A stretch of DNA of 64,000 bases from Symsagittifera roscoffensis (GCF_963678635.1 NC_087065.1:53201858-53265857), one strand, 5' to 3'. Positions 27,701 through 42,700 are shown, counted from the stretch's first letter. Notes: generated from the sequence alone by a model not told the origin. Program-made: numbers and translations.

Positions 27701-30700
27701 TTCAGGAACTTGTTTTGAGACCATTCTCGATTTGCTTATCAAACATTCGGATTTGAAGGAGTTGCATTAATAAATTGTTTTTAGGCTAGTATACCAGAGG
27801 AAAATTAATATAAACTCACATTTCCACTATATAAAAATTTGCTTAGTAAGTAGTTATGAGATGTTTTTGTCCGTTTTTGACTTCGCTGACCAGAAAAATT
27901 AAGTTGAGTCCTCAATCACCGAAACCGAATTTTCATTGGCATTGACCCAATTGCAAAAACTCAAAAAAGTACGAGATCCCAATTTAGTCGATAGTCAAAG
28001 CGCAACTTAGCAACTTCCTTAATTTTAAATGCCCAGAGTCTTTTTCTTTTTGTAGTTTGTACGAATTGTCAAATTTTTAGAAGAGCGTTTTTTTTTGAGA
28101 TGCCACAATAAACATAATTCTTCCTCAATAGTTACTTGAATATATATTTACTGGGCAGTTTTTTTAGATATTTTACTTAAGTTTTAAAATTTTCTTAAAT
28201 ATGAAATTCAGTAAATGTACACGTTTTGTGTTTTCCCCTGCTAATTTTAATAAACAGAAGTTACGCTGATAAACTTTACTCTTTATTGGCTTTTGAGATC
28301 TACATCCAGTTGTTTCAGGACACTTGAATTCAGCTTCCAGGTTTTACATTTCCATATTGAATAAAAGGGTTGCCCAAATGGTGTGCATACAAATATTAAC
28401 AGCTACTTTTTGAAATTTTTCTGAAATGACAAAACAAATCGCAGAATGTGTTTTACTTTTTTTGTTGCAAAGCACCTAAAAAATTCCTGTTTCAAAATTT
28501 TTGTGTTTGCTTTGACTCAATTGGGCTTCCAAGACAACTTCCTGGTTTGAATTTTTGAAATTACTTGTTTTTTATCGTTAATCGGAATTGACGATGAGAA
28601 AGATTTCCTTCGGCCAATTTTCAGTGTAAGTTAGTGATATTTGATTCTCTTAAGCTATTGAGTGAGTTGATGCTGAATTCAAAGTTGCAGTGAGATCAGC
28701 ATTAGAAAAAACCTGAATTTTTTGTTGACTTGACTGATCATATGTGAAGATAGCGAAAATAAATGGACCTAAAATTTACCCGTTTGGAACTACATCAGAT
28801 GTTTTTATTGATCAATTTCTTATACTAGGGTGCGTAAATTGTGTATCGTTTTGAAGGTAGCATGACAAAAGTCCGAAGTTGGAACTATGCAATCCATAAG
28901 AGTAATTTTTTCTAGAAGTTGTACAAGCTACCGTGTCGAAAGTTTTTCTAAGATTAAGAAAAGAACATTGCGTTGTTTTTTTATTCAAGTCGGATCGTTT
29001 TGATAAGTGACACTTTGGCCTAAATTGAACTTAGTTCTTTTTTGAAGCCAATTTGTGTAATCTGTGAACTTTTTTGATCCTAATAATTTAGTTTTTTCAA
29101 TTGTAATTTAGTTTTTGAGATAACCTACTCCAAGCGGGAAGCAATGTAATTGGTACGTTATTTTCAGATTTTAGTTATTAGACCTCCTTAGGAACCGGAA
29201 TGGTTTTTGAAATAGAAGAACGCCCCAAATTAGATTCTTTCAAAACATTTTTGGGAAAGCTCTTTCAGCACTGAGGCAACTTTGTTAAATACTGATTTCA
29301 AGAAAGCATATTTCCAATTGGAACAAGATGTATGGATTTTGTACTTTTCTCATGCCAGTCCTAAATAGTAGACAATACTATGATAAAAATTTTCCTGTGC
29401 TCTTTTGTGATCAATATCCAGTTATTTCTTGACCCTTTTTTGAAGTTCCATAGATTAAGACTCCACATTGAGTAACAGGTTGCCCAAAGGGTTTGTATAC
29501 ATGAATCAACTGTTTCTTTCTTGTTTGACATTTTTTTGTTAATTAATTTCATGTTTTTAGTAAATTTGCGGTTCCTGTTTTGATTAATTTGCGGTTTCAT
29601 AAAAACAGTCTGCTTAAATTTTTTTAAACTACTTGTTTTGTTTTATTTGAGGTTAGAATCAATTTTCAGCCAAATTTCAGTTTTGCTTAGTTCTGTTTGG
29701 TTCTTTCAAGCTCTTGAGTTTTTGATGCTGAAATTAAAATAGCAATTTTATCAGCCTTAAAGAAAAAACGAACAAGTTGTTAATTTGACAAAAAAATACT
29801 TTATGAATATGCTGAAAATAAAACTGAATCTAAATTGAGCAAAACGAGATAAACCTCAAGATTATTTTCCGAGTTCTTTCCCATTTTGCTTATCAAAAAC
29901 TTGGATCTGAAAATTTTGGACGATTTGTTTTTCTTAATTGCTTTCGGGCTTCTATACCAGCAACAACTGTTAGAAAAAATTTTTCTAACATTTAAACAGT
30001 AGCCTGATAGATAGTAATGACACAATTTGGTGCGTTTTCCGATCACTCTGAGAAAGAAATTAATTTTATTTCTCAAAAACTTAACTTCGAGTTTCTTACT
30101 TTGAAATAATTCAAAAAAGTACAAGCTTGTTAAAAAAGAACAAAAGAGGAGGAAAAACTAAATTTAGCCTGATGAGCTATTTTTTTTGATGTCTTAGCTA
30201 TAAATTATGTCTTATTGATCATCAATCTTTAAAACGAAGTTCATTCAAAAAGGTGATTTTTTTTTTCTATTTGAGGCTGTTTTGGACAGTTTCCAGATAA
30301 ACAAATCTCATTAAAATCTTAGCTGAATACACTACTGAGCAGTTTCCTGAATCTTATATATAGTGAGTTTGTTAATTTTGTAAGTTGTCTGAATTTTCAA
30401 TTTTTTTTGGGTTATTTCTTTGCTTTGATAATTAAATTAGATCTTCTTCCTTTATTATGTTGCGTATAGTTTCTAGTGGGCATGTTTTGAATTGTTTTTA
30501 AAAGTTTTCAGAACTTCATAAACATGAAGCTCATTAGCTTTATATATTTTGTGTTTATTCCGTGCTAACTTTTTTGAAGAGAAATTACAATTAAAAAAAA
30601 CATTCTGTATAGTCTCTTGAGATCAAAATCCAGTTGTTTCATTGCATTTCTGTTTGAACTTTGATCTTTTAATTTTTTCTTTTTGATTAATAGGTCGCCC

Positions 30701-33700
30701 AATCGGTTTGTATGCATGAATCAATTGTTTTTTTAATACTTTTCCTATTTGAAAATAAACCGCAGAAGGTTTCGGGAACTTGTTTTGAGACCATTCTCGA
30801 TTTGCTTATCAAACATTCGGATTTGAAGGAGTTGCATTAATAAATTGTTTTTAGGCTAGTATACCAGAGGAAAATTAATATAAACTCACATTTCCACTAT
30901 ATAAAAATTTGCTTAGTAAGTAGTTATGAGATGTTTTCGTCCGTTTTTGAATTCTCGGATCAGAAAAATTAAGTTGAATCCTCAATCACCGAAATCAAAT
31001 TTTCATTGGTTTTGACCCAGTTGTAAAAATTCAAAAAAGTACGAGCTTTCTTAAAACACAGAAGAAAAGAAAAGAAAATTGAAAATTAGCCTGTTGAAAT
31101 GTTTGACTAATTTTCTTAGCTGTTTTTTAAGTTCAATACATCTTCATTGTTTAAAGTGAAGTTATCTCAGAAAAAGTAGTTTTTTTTTCTGTTTGAGGTT
31201 GTTTTGAAATTTCCCTGAAATCCCAATTTAGTCGATTGTTAAAGCGCAACTTAGCAACTTCCTTAATTCTAAATGCCCAGAGTTTTTTCTTTTTGTAGTT
31301 TATACGAATTTTTAATTTTTAGAAGTGCGTCTTTTGTGATATGCCACAATCAACATAAATCATCCTCAATTTTTACTTGAATATTTATTTACTGGGCAAT
31401 TTTTTAAAAGATATTTTACTTAATTTTAAAAGATTCTTTAATATGAAATTCAGTATATGTCCTCTTTTTGCGTTTTCCCCTGCTAATCTCAATGAACAGA
31501 AATTAGGCTGATAAACTTTACTCTCTAATGTCTTTTGAGATCTTTATCCAGTTATTTCAGGACCCTTGGTTTCAATTTCCAAGTTTTACAACTCCATATT
31601 GAATAGGAGGTTGCCCAAATGGTGTGCATACAAATATCAACAGTTACTTGTTTAAAATTTTCTGATATGACAAAACAAATCGCAGACTGTGTTTGACTTT
31701 TTTTATTCCAAACAACCTATAACAATTCCTGTTTCCAAAATTTTTGAGTTTCTTTTGACTCATTTGGCCTCCAAGACAACTTCCTGGTTTGAGTTTTTGA
31801 AATTCCTTGGTTTTTATCGTTAATCGGAATTGTCTATGGGAATGATTTCCTTCAGCCAATTTTCAGTGTAAGTTAGCGATATTTGATTCTCCTAAGCTAT
31901 TGAGTGATTTAATGCTGAATTCGAAGTTGCAATGAGATCAGCATTAGAAAAAACATGAATTTTTTGTTGGTTTACAGATCATATATGAAGATAGCGAAAA
32001 TATCAGAAATTTAATGATCCTTTTCCTATACTAGGGTACGTAAATTTGGTTTCGTTTTAAAGGTAGCGTGCCAAAAGTTCAAAGTTGGAACTTTGAAATC
32101 CATAAGAGTAATTTTTTCTAGAATTTGTACAAACTACCGTGTCGAAAGCTTTTCTAAGATTAAAAAAAAACATTACGTTGTTCTTTTACTCAAGTCGGAT
32201 CGTTTTGATATGTGACACTTTGGCCTAAATTGAATTTAGTTCTTGTCTGAAGTCAATTTGTGTAATGTTTGAACTTTTTTGAATCTAATAAATTTGATTT
32301 TATCAATTGTAATTTAGTTTTTGAGATAACCTACTCCAAGCGGGAAGCAATGTAATTGGTCTGCTATTTTCAGATTTTAGTTATGAGACCTCCTTATGAA
32401 CCGGATTGGTTTTTGAAATTAAAAGACGCTCCAAATTAGGTTCTCTCAAAACATTTTCGGGAAAACTCTTTTAGCACTGAGACAACTTCTTTCAATACTG
32501 TTTTCAAGAAAGCATACTTCCAATTGAAACAATCTGCACTTCTCTTCGCTTTTAAAGTTTGTGTGATCTCAAAAAGTTCAACCATTTCAACAGGTCTTAG
32601 GAGTTTTGTTTTTGTGTTTTGTCGTATCTCACGTTTTTCTTGTTTTTTTTCTATTTTTTCTCTAATGCTTAAAAATGCTTAAAACCTTCGACTTCTTTTT
32701 CAATGAAATCTTCGTAAAAAATTTGGTTTACTTTCATCGGTTGTTTCAATAACAATTTGAAAAAGTCCCTAAAAATAGCTTTAGCTCTGTCTTAAGTTTT
32801 TGTTGGTAGTGTGATTTTTCCTTTCCCGCATCAGGTATCAAGTACTTAGTTTCATTCACCTGTTCATAACAATTTTCACAGTTTGTGGAAATTTTATGTT
32901 TGAGATGTAACCTTCGATGTTTTTTATTTGCTGCGCTTCCAATGGTGTTAGCCACTCATACTTTTTCCTTTTTAATCCCGATTGCTTTTTCCGAAATATT
33001 TCAGACGAAATTTTAATCAACTTGTGGAATGCAATTTCACAGTAAAAAAACGTGAAATTGTAAAAAAAAGTTTGATAGTTCTATCCAAGTTTTTCTCTGA
33101 GATTCTGTATGAACATGTGATGATGGTTTAACTATTATTTTTGCTTCATAAAGTTTAGAATAATGATCCAGGACTTTTGTTTTGAGATATTTTAATCAAC
33201 CTGAGTATAAAAAAATTTGATACTGATTTTGTTCTTCATGTTTCACGTGTGGATGTTTCAGTGTTTAAAATTGTCAAGTTTTGTGCAAAAAAGTTTAACG
33301 ATTCAATTTTTGTTCCAGGTTTCTGTCGTATTTGCGTTAAAGTCACCGCAAACACTTTGCTTTGCATCTGGTTGAATGCTTAAGTTTTCTTAAAATGTTT
33401 ACAATGTATTGAAGCTTTGCTTATAAATCAAACTAGGTGGTATGCAAAAAAAATTTTTTTTTGCTTAGAAATTGATCTGTATCGATAGAAATTTGTATTT
33501 GATTTGTAATTGTGTGATTTACTATCTGATGATTCATATCGTCTCTGATGTAAATTGCAAAGCCAACAATTTTTTTTTAGAATAACTCATCTCAATTTTA
33601 AGGTAATCGAGGTTTTTGTAAACAGATATGTTTTGTTCCTCTTTCAGCCTAATTTCGGTTTTGTAAATCGCAATTGTCTTTTTTTCAAAGTTTTTTTGAA

Positions 33701-36700
33701 ACAGTCAGTCAGCTACTCGAATTTTCAGTAGTGAGCGCATGTTTTGTAAAAAAAAATGTTTCCAGTTTAACTCCATTTTAAATTTGATCACCTGATACGT
33801 TTGCTCGACATAAAAAGATTTCCGATGTTTGGATAAATTTTGTAAGTTGTCTGACTTTTCAAATTTTTTGGGTTATTTCTTTGCTTTGATAATTAACTTA
33901 AGTCTTCTTCCTTTTTTATGTTGCGTATAGTATCTAGTGGGCATGTTTCGAAATTTTTTAAAATTTTTTCAGAACTTCAGAAGCATGAAGCTCATTATCT
34001 TAAAATAATTTGTATTTTTTTCCGTGCTAATTTTTTCGAAGACAAATTACAATCCAAAAAAAATTTTCTGTACAGTCTCTTGAGATCAAAATTAGTTGTT
34101 TCATTACATTTTTGTTTGAATTTTGATCTTTTTTTTCCTTTTTGATTAAATGGTCGCCCAATCGGTTTGTATGCATGGATCAATTGTTTTTTTAATACTT
34201 TTCCTATTTGATAATAAATCGCACAACGTTTTGTTTTATGTTAATCCCAAGTAACTAAAAATTTTCTTTTCTTCATTATTGTTTTGATTCTTCGCGCTTC
34301 CATAACAACTTTCTGTTTTAATTTTTTGAAATTCATTGTCGAATTTTTACCTCTATTGGGGGTAAGAATCTTTTTTTAGTCAGACTTCAGTTTCTTTTTG
34401 TGTGAGTCTCCTAAGCTAATGAGTCATTTGATGCTGACTTTAAAAATTCATTGTTATCAGCACTAAAAAGTATGAGTGTTTTATCGAATTCGGCAAAATT
34501 CGTTTTTGAAGATAATTTAAAAAAAAATGGACCGGAAACTGAGCCACCTGAGAAAGGTTTCAGAAACTTGTTTTGAGACCTTTCTCAATTTGCTTATCAA
34601 ACATTCGAAACTGAACAATTTGCAAAAGGAAAATTGTTTTTAGGCTAGTATACCAGACTAAAAAACTGTTATAAAATCACATTTACACTATATAAACATC
34701 TGCCTGTTAAGTAGTTATGAGATTCTTTGTCCGTTTCTGACTTCGCTGACCAGAAAAATTAAGTTGAGTCCTTAATAACCGAAATCGAATTTTCAATGGC
34801 ATTGACCCAATTGCAAAAACTCAAAAAAGTACGAGATCCCAATTTAGTCGATAGTCAAAGCGCAACTTAGCAACTTCCTTAATTTTAAATGCCCAGAGTC
34901 TTTTTCTTTTTGTAGTTTGTACGAATTGTCAAATTTTTAGAAGAGCGTTTTTTTTTTGATATGCCACAATCACCATAGTTCTTCCTCAATAGTTACTTGA
35001 ATATATTTTTACTGTGCAGTTTTTTTAGATATTTTACTTAAGTTTTAAAAGTTTCTTAAATATGAAACTCAGTAGATGTACACGTATTGTGTTTTTCCCC
35101 TGCTAATCTTAATGAGCAGAAATTACGCTGAGAAACTTTACTCTCTATTGTCTTTTTAAATCACTATCCAGTTGTTTCAGGACACTTGGTTTCAATTTCC
35201 AATTTTTACAATTCCATATTGAATAAGAGGTTGCCCAAATGGTGTGCATGCAATTATCAACAGTTACTTGTTTGAAATTTTTCTGATATGACAAAACAAA
35301 TCGCAGAATGTGTTTTACTTTTTTTGTTGCAAAGCACCTAAAAAATTCCTGTTTCAAAATTTTTGAGTTTGCTTTGACTCATTTGGGCTTCCAAGACAAC
35401 TTCCTGGCTTTAGTTTTTGAAAATCTTGTTTTTTATCGTTAATCGGAATTGACTATGAGAATGATTTCCTTCAGCCAATTTTCAGTGTAAGTTAGTGATA
35501 TTTGATTCTCTTAAACTAATGAGTGAGTTAATGCTGAATTCAAAGTTTAAGTGAGATCAGCATTATAAAAAATTTGAATTTTTTGTTGATTTGACACATC
35601 ATAATTGAAGATAGCGAAAACAAATGGACCTAAAAATTGTCCGTTTGGCACTAAATCAGAGTTTATTAATGATCATTTTCTTTTAGTAGGGTACGTCAAT
35701 TGTCTTTCGTTTTGAAGGTAGCATGCCAAAAATCCGAAATTGGAATTTTTCTAGAAGTTGTACAAGCTACCGTGTCGAAAGCTTTTCTAAGATTAAGAAA
35801 AGAACATTGCATTGTTCTTTTATTCAAATCGGATTGTTTTGATAAGTGACACTTTGGCCTAAATTGAATTTAGTTCTTATCCGAAGCCAATTTGTATAAT
35901 CTGTGAACATTGTTGATCCTAATAAATTTCTTTTTTCATTTGTAAACTAGTTTTTGAGATAACCTACTCCAAGCGGGAAGCAATGTAATTGGTCTGTTAT
36001 TTTCAGATTTTAGTTATGAGACCTCCTTATAAACCGGTTTGGTTTTTGAAATTAAAAGAGGGTCCAAATTAGGTTCATTCAAAACATTTTTGGGAAAGCT
36101 CTTTCAGCAGTGAGGCAACTTCGTTAAACACAGATTTCAAGAAAGTATGTTTCCAATTGAAACAATCTGCACTTCTCTTCGCTTTTAAAGTTCGTGGGAT
36201 CTCAAAAAGTTCAACCATTTCAACAGGTCTTAGGAGTTTTGTTTGTGTGTTTTGTCGTCGCTTAAGTTTTTCTTATTTTATTTTCTATTTTTTCTCTTAT
36301 GCTTAAAAAGGCTTGAAATCTTCGACTTCTATTTCAACGAAATCTTCCTAAAAAAACTATTTCACTTTTATTGGTTGTTTCAATGACAAGTTTGAAAAAG
36401 ACCCTATAAATAGCCTTAGCCTCTGTCTTAAGTTTTTGTTGGTAGTGTGATTTTTCCTTTCCCGCATCAGGTATCAAGTACTTAGTTTCTTTCACCTGTT
36501 CATACTAGTTTTCACAGTTTATGGAAATTTTTTGTTTGAGATAAAATTGCCCCCTTCGATGTTTTTTATTTCTTTTTATTTGCTGGGCTTTCAATGGTGT
36601 TATCCACTCGTGCTTTTTCCTTTTTAATCCCGATTGCTTTTTCTGAAAAATATCGTCTAATATTTCAGAAGAAATTTTAATCAACTTGTGGAATGCAATT

Positions 36701-39700
36701 TCACAGTAAAAAAACGTGAAATTGTAAAAAAAAGTTTGATAGTTCTATCCAAGTTTTTCTCTGAGATTCTGTATGAACAAGTGATGATGGTTCAACTATT
36801 GTATTTGCTTCATAAATTATAGAATAATGATCCAAACTTTTGTTGTGAGGCGTTTTAATCAACCTGAGTATTTGATACTGATTTTATTCTTCATGTTATA
36901 ACGATTCAATTTTTTTCAAGGTTTCTGTACTATTTGCGTTGAAGTCACCGCAAACAGTTTGCTTTGCATCTGGTTGAATGGTTAAGTTTTCTTAAAATGT
37001 TTACAATGTATTGATGCTTTGCTTATAAATCAAGCTAGGTGGTATGCAAAAAAAAATTTTTTTTTGCTTAGAAATTGATCTGTATCGATAGAAATTTGTA
37101 TTTGATTTGAAATTGTGTGATTTACTATCTGATGATTCATATCGTCTCTGATGTAAATTGCAAAGCCAACACTTTTTTTTTAGAACAACTCGTCTCAATT
37201 TTAACGTAATCGAGGTTTTTGTAAAAAGATATGTTTTGTTCCTCTTTCAGCCTAATTTCGGTTTTGTAAATCGCAATTGTCTTTTTTTCAAAGTTTTTTT
37301 TTGAAACAGTCATCTACTCGAATTTTTTGGTAGTGAGCGCAAGTTTTGTATAAAAAAAGAGTTTCAAGTTTAACTCTATTTTAAATTTGATCACCTCATA
37401 TGTTTGCTCGACAGAGAAAGATTTCCGATGTTTGGGTAAATTGTGTCTGAAAAAATATTTTTAAACTTGAACAAACACATAAGAAAAAACAAAAAATGAT
37501 TTAAAAGCTAAAAATAAACAAGTAAAAAAACATTTGGAAAAGTTATTTAAAAATGAACAAGAACGTAGCGTGTAATTAGTTTAGGAAAAATGTTCAGATT
37601 CTTCGCGAGAGTCACAGAACACTCAACCAAATTAGTTTTTTATTAATCTTTTTACTCAATTTTGGCTCGTTTGTGAGTGCCCCTTGTCTCCTTCCTAGGA
37701 GCTCTGTAAACCACAGCAGAAGGAGAGTGCCCGCGGTAGTCATAGGCAGGAAAGATATATGTGAATGAAAAGTTAGTTTAAACTTTTAGAGTTTTGTTTG
37801 AACAAACCCCAAAGAGGTTGTTCTTAGTAAGAATCACAACTTAAGGAAAAGAATCTGATTTTTGAATAGACAAAAAAGCAAAAAAAGCAAGTAATGAGTC
37901 AGTAACGATACCAGTGAGGCCACAAAAACTTCAACTTTTCAAAATTTAAATTGTTTTTTTTTTCGCTCATAGGCAATTCATAAGCAAAACAAAACAGGCA
38001 TCTTTTTTTACCCAAGTTATTCTCATTGAGTTCATATATGTCCCAAGTTAGGTTTATTAGACTATTTGTTTATAGTTTTTTTTTCTGGAATGACGACTTC
38101 TGATTATTTGCTTCAATTACATGTTTTTTTTCTCGCTCGTTTGTTGGTTGCTGTATCTCGTCTTCTTACAGCTGTTGGCTGCAAATAAGCAATATCCTCA
38201 AATTTTGTGACTTTCACAAACCATTGCTCATTTCCGTTAGCCACGAAAATTGACACTTTACACCTCTTATTTGCTGTTATTAACCCCAAGTCACGTGCAA
38301 ACGCTCTAAGCTTTGCCTCGCACTCAAGCAAACGTTCGCTAATTTTTTTAGTATATGAACAATTTGAACTTCAAAAAATCAAAATGAATAATTCAGTAAA
38401 GTTTGATGTCAAAAAGAGATACTTTTTTGATAAACCCTTATCAGAGAAAATTTTCTTGAACGAATTTGTTTGTGAGCGGTCGAATTTAAATTCAGAGAAC
38501 AAGTTTCTGTTTCAATTGAAGTTTACATAATTTTTACGGCCTTGCGCTTCATACAAAAGATTTAAACAAAAAAATTGATTTGTCTACATACCTCGAATAT
38601 GCACAATTTATAATAAGTTGTGGTTTTTATTGTAAGATGCTCTTATCAATCAAATGTAAAAAAAACTATGGCCCAAAAAAAGTAGTTCAAAGATCAAAGA
38701 TATCTGATTATGAGAATTTATAGCGCAAGTTAAAAGGACTAAAGACCTTATAGGTAAGTGAAAGAAAATGGATAAAAACCTAAACAGTAGGCAGGCACTT
38801 AGTGATCAGAAAACATACCAATTAAAAGCAGAAGGTTTCTTTTTACATTCAACTCGCAGTACTTCTACGACAATTTTGTTTCACAAAAGTAAAATTTTCA
38901 GGTTTTTATTTTTCCTAAAAAGTGAAGATATAATTTCTAGCGCTCTCCAAAATTTTTAAAAAACTGTCTCAAAACGTTTCTCCAATTTTTGCCAACGTTC
39001 TTCTAGAATAACACCAAATAAGTATTTTGTCTGAACCTTTTATGGATGATTTGCATTTGAATTTTGTTTTCCAAAAGGCCCCAATTGATCAGCTGAATAG
39101 ATTTACGAGGACACGGACAAACGTCCTTCAACGATTTTTTAATCATTGCTGTGATTTGTACATCTGAACTAAAATCTTTATTTCTGAAAAATCATATTTT
39201 GTTTTTCTCTATTTTTTGCAATGATTGTTGTCTGACTTTTCTGAGCTACTTGAACAGCAACCGAGTTTTATTGTTCAGAATATTCTTTAAAAGTGAGGTG
39301 GAGAGTGATATAGCGTACGGCGGGCTTTTACAGGGCCGTAAACCAAGTTCTCAGATGATTGGTTGCTTCATAATATGATAAAACCCTTAAAATCTTTATT
39401 CGGATTCTAAAAAAAACAGTTCGTGAATAAACATTTCAATGTCCAAAAGTTGGCGTTTTTTAATGTTTTTTTTTCAAATTTCATGTTTTTTTTCCAATTT
39501 AAACGTCTGAATGAAAAAAGTTGACATCAAACATAATTTTTTTTGACTGGACTTAAAGACGGAATATGATAAATGACCTTAATTTTTCCGACTAGATATA
39601 AAAACGGATTATGATAAATGTCCTCATTTTTGTCGACAAAAATCTGAGATACTCAAAAAACTCACAGTTCTATAGGGTTCACCGACAATCAACTCATCGA

Positions 39701-42700
39701 CTCCGTCTCCATCCAAATCAGCACCAACCATAGTTGTCCCAAAACCAGAGTTCAGATGCTCTCCTTTCAAACTTTCCAGGAATTGAAACGATTCAGTTAT
39801 ATACTCGGACTGCTTTAAAAACTTGAATATCTTTATTTCTCCGTGAATAGCTCTGGCTCTTGGGCCGCCAGTTGCAAAAACAACCTCTTTTGGAGCCAGT
39901 CGAATAGATGTCAGCGAATAACCGAAAGTTGTATCGTGTTTGCAGAAAATTGAGCTCATATCTGCATTTTTCGTTCCTGATTTTTTGCTATATCCTTTGT
40001 ACTGTTTCAGCTGTTCCGGGTCACACAAATAGAACATTTTTCTAAATAAATTTTTTTGATTTTAGAAGCAAGCGTTTGTAACGCATGGTTGCAGTAGCCC
40101 TTGGTTGTTGGCGGGCGCATACTTTTACTCCCTCTTTGTTTTTTTTTGTAACTTTGTCGCCGATTTTTTTACAGGAAAACGCGGCAGTTTTTTTTTGGTA
40201 TAAATTGAAACAAAAATGCTATGAGAACTTTTTTCTAAACATTTCACAGCGCTCAGGCCTTCTAGTGTTTCGGCAGTGTTCGGACAATTATTTTGATAAA
40301 CCTGAAAAACTACAAATAAAACGATTAAAAAAGGCGACTGGTACGCTCATGTATACGCCATGTATTTTGTAATATTTCTTTTGAATTAGCCTAAAAACAA
40401 TAAGAATATCATAGTGTAGAAATGAATTTTATGGGGAAACGACTTTTGTTGTCTTTGTGTTATGAACTGAATCAAAGTGTTATGAGCTGAACACAACTTT
40501 GTGTTATGAACTGAACACAACACTGAATCAGAGCAAAGCTGGTCTTCTGAAGCAATTATTTCCTGTGTCTCCGCCTCCTTCGAGTCAATAGACAACGGAG
40601 AGTGACCTATCAGGGCCAGCCTACAAAAAGTGTTTCTACGGAGGTATATGCGTGTCGAAGGAGCTGCAAGTTTTGTTGATTCTATAATTTTTTAGGTGAT
40701 TTTGCCTGGTTTGCTCATTTCAGCCAAATGATTCGTACCCAGATGCTGGGAAAATTGAACATTTCGGACTTGTTTCCAAAGTCAAAAAACTTGTTATGAA
40801 GATTTTATTGATATCGATGTTACTAAGTAGAAACCTAAAAATAAGTTTATAGATGTTATCAGTGAGAAAAGTATACATAAAAATACAGTGGAAAAAGCAT
40901 ACAAAAAGATATGGCATAAGGGTTAAATATCTCTTTTGTTCATGTGTTCTCGTTTTTGTTAAGTTTTCACAAAAAAAATTTCGACACATATAGCGTCGCA
41001 TTCATGGATAGGACTGATAATTATCATGAGAGTCTATCATGGTTGACACATCGTGATAAGTTTTTAAAACTCAGCTGATATTAAAAAGATAGCTAAAAAA
41101 ATAAAACCGCTTCCGTCAGGGTACAGTTTGTGGTACTTCAAATCTTGCAAACACTGACGGCATCTATTTCTTGAAAGCTAGTGTATTTCTATCAATTAAC
41201 GGGGAGGCTTCGCTCCAATCACTTCCTGCGTCAACTACAATCGATATATTTCATTTGTCTGTGATGTGGCCCAATACAAAAGGATTCGTTCCCAAATATC
41301 TGCTTCCAGCCACTTGGAAGCTGTGTTTCTAAAGGATGCTCTGTTTTTTTGACAGATTTCGCATCTTGAGACAACAAGTCCTTTTTATGTTTTGCAGCAT
41401 ATCAAACTAAGAAGCAACAGTTCTGATCGTCCTTTCTGTTGCTTAATTTTCTGGTTGCTCCAAAACTTCTCAGCAAGCCTTTCATTAGGCTTGATTCCAT
41501 CAGTTGAAAATGATTAGCCCAAAAATCGAAAAAATTGGTAGTAGTTTTCATTTAACGTTGGTCATGGCGAATTTGTTTCTGTGACTCGTCATTGATTTTC
41601 GTCATACGCTTTTCATTATGTTCGTAGACAAGCAGAAAATCTTCGAAGATAACCACGCTTTTGATTCCTTAGATTGTGTTCACGATAAAGTTTTGAAAGA
41701 TTAGTCTTTGAAGGGTAGTCTTTGTCTGTTACTTTACCATTGAGGTCAACTTTGTAGTCGGCACAATGTCTGAGGTCAACATTTTTTTTCTGCCACACGA
41801 CTGGTGATGCTTTGGTTGCTTCGGCTGCACTGGCTCGCAATTTTTTTGTCTGACTAGGTCCTCTAGCTTTGTTTTTGTTGCTTCCTGTATTGTCAATGGA
41901 AATTTGCAAGCTTTGTAGAAAATGGTTGGGCTCCAGGCTTCAGTTTCACCAGGGCCATGCTGAATTTCACGGCCATTTGAATGTCTCTGAGAGCTCAAGT
42001 AATGGGTACTGGTTTGACAGAGATCAAATCCAAGAATTCCGAAATCATTGTTAGATGGCAAAACTGCCAGAGGCATTTTTGAGTAGATTCGACCAATCCA
42101 TTTATGATCACAAACTGCTGTCCCTTTGAAGCAGAAATTGCGCCCATCGTATTCTTCTAGAGTCCGAGCAGTTCAATCAAGAAAGAGTCTTCCAAGCTTC
42201 TCCTAGATGTTCGACAAAATCACTCTTGTATGAACACCTTTGTCTGTCCTCATGCGTTTTTACCTAACGGACTTTAATGACCACACTTTTCAATGCGGCG
42301 GCCATCTTTTTAATATAATAAAATATATGCCTACATTAATTCCGTTCGTAGAGTTTTGTAATTTCGCCTTTGTGAATTGACCCTCATCAGCTTGTTGTTT
42401 TTCTCTCCTATTAAAATTACATTTACCTGTTTTATTGTTGCTTAAGCCTTTTTGAAACTTTGATGCAGAGTGTCACATCATACCACTTGAGTTACATTTA
42501 TTACCCATTGAAGGATAAGACCGATTACCATGCAAACTTCTCCTGCAGTTTCGACATTCCGGTTTTTTAACAATGTAAAATTTTTTAAAACTCTGGTTTT
42601 ACAAAAAAAATTGTTTTAGCATAAAATGTTTTCCTTAACTTGAACCTTAGCAGCAAAATGCTGTAACACAGTCGCAACAAAATACTGTGTTTGATCGCAA

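Larger units (their letters stand above)
18430..37440 (-). mobile_element. LINE-derived repeat array filling integrin intron 2
   Basis: A 19-kb stretch of diverged repeats, all readable on the minus strand as pieces of a non-LTR retrotransposon ORF2. Marker 1 (plus-strand TAGTTATGAGAC then TCTCTGAGCGG) recurs near 18449, 19984, 20317, 21323, 22519, 23776, 24433, 25616, 26650, 27851, 30012, 30921 and 34712. Marker 2 (GCTAATGAGT..TTGATGCTGAA) reads on the minus strand as the RT motif C region, for example FIILINDL followed by FNDDEIAILTSASKTH near 21.1 kb and IADKTANLASASKTH near 25.4 kb. Marker 3 (AATAGGTTGCCCAAA) reads as a thumb/C-terminal segment (TVDSCIQTLWATCYS near 29.5 kb). Spacing is about 1.0-1.3 kb, and larger blocks near 28, 31-33 and 35-37 kb are duplicated at about 3.2-3.6 kb spacing. 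All frames are full of stops; nothing here can be active. The clade (CR1- or Jockey-like) is only a guess. Confidence 0.75.

Noticed and set aside
18430-37440. CRISPR-like or satellite interpretation of the regular repeats
   Set aside because: Units are over 1 kb, diverged and decode as LINE RT; no short repeat-spacer pattern, and the locus is in an animal intron.
41869-42076. Plus-strand frames opposite the Gypsy protease/RT fragment
   Set aside because: Shadows of the recognised minus-strand pol remnants.
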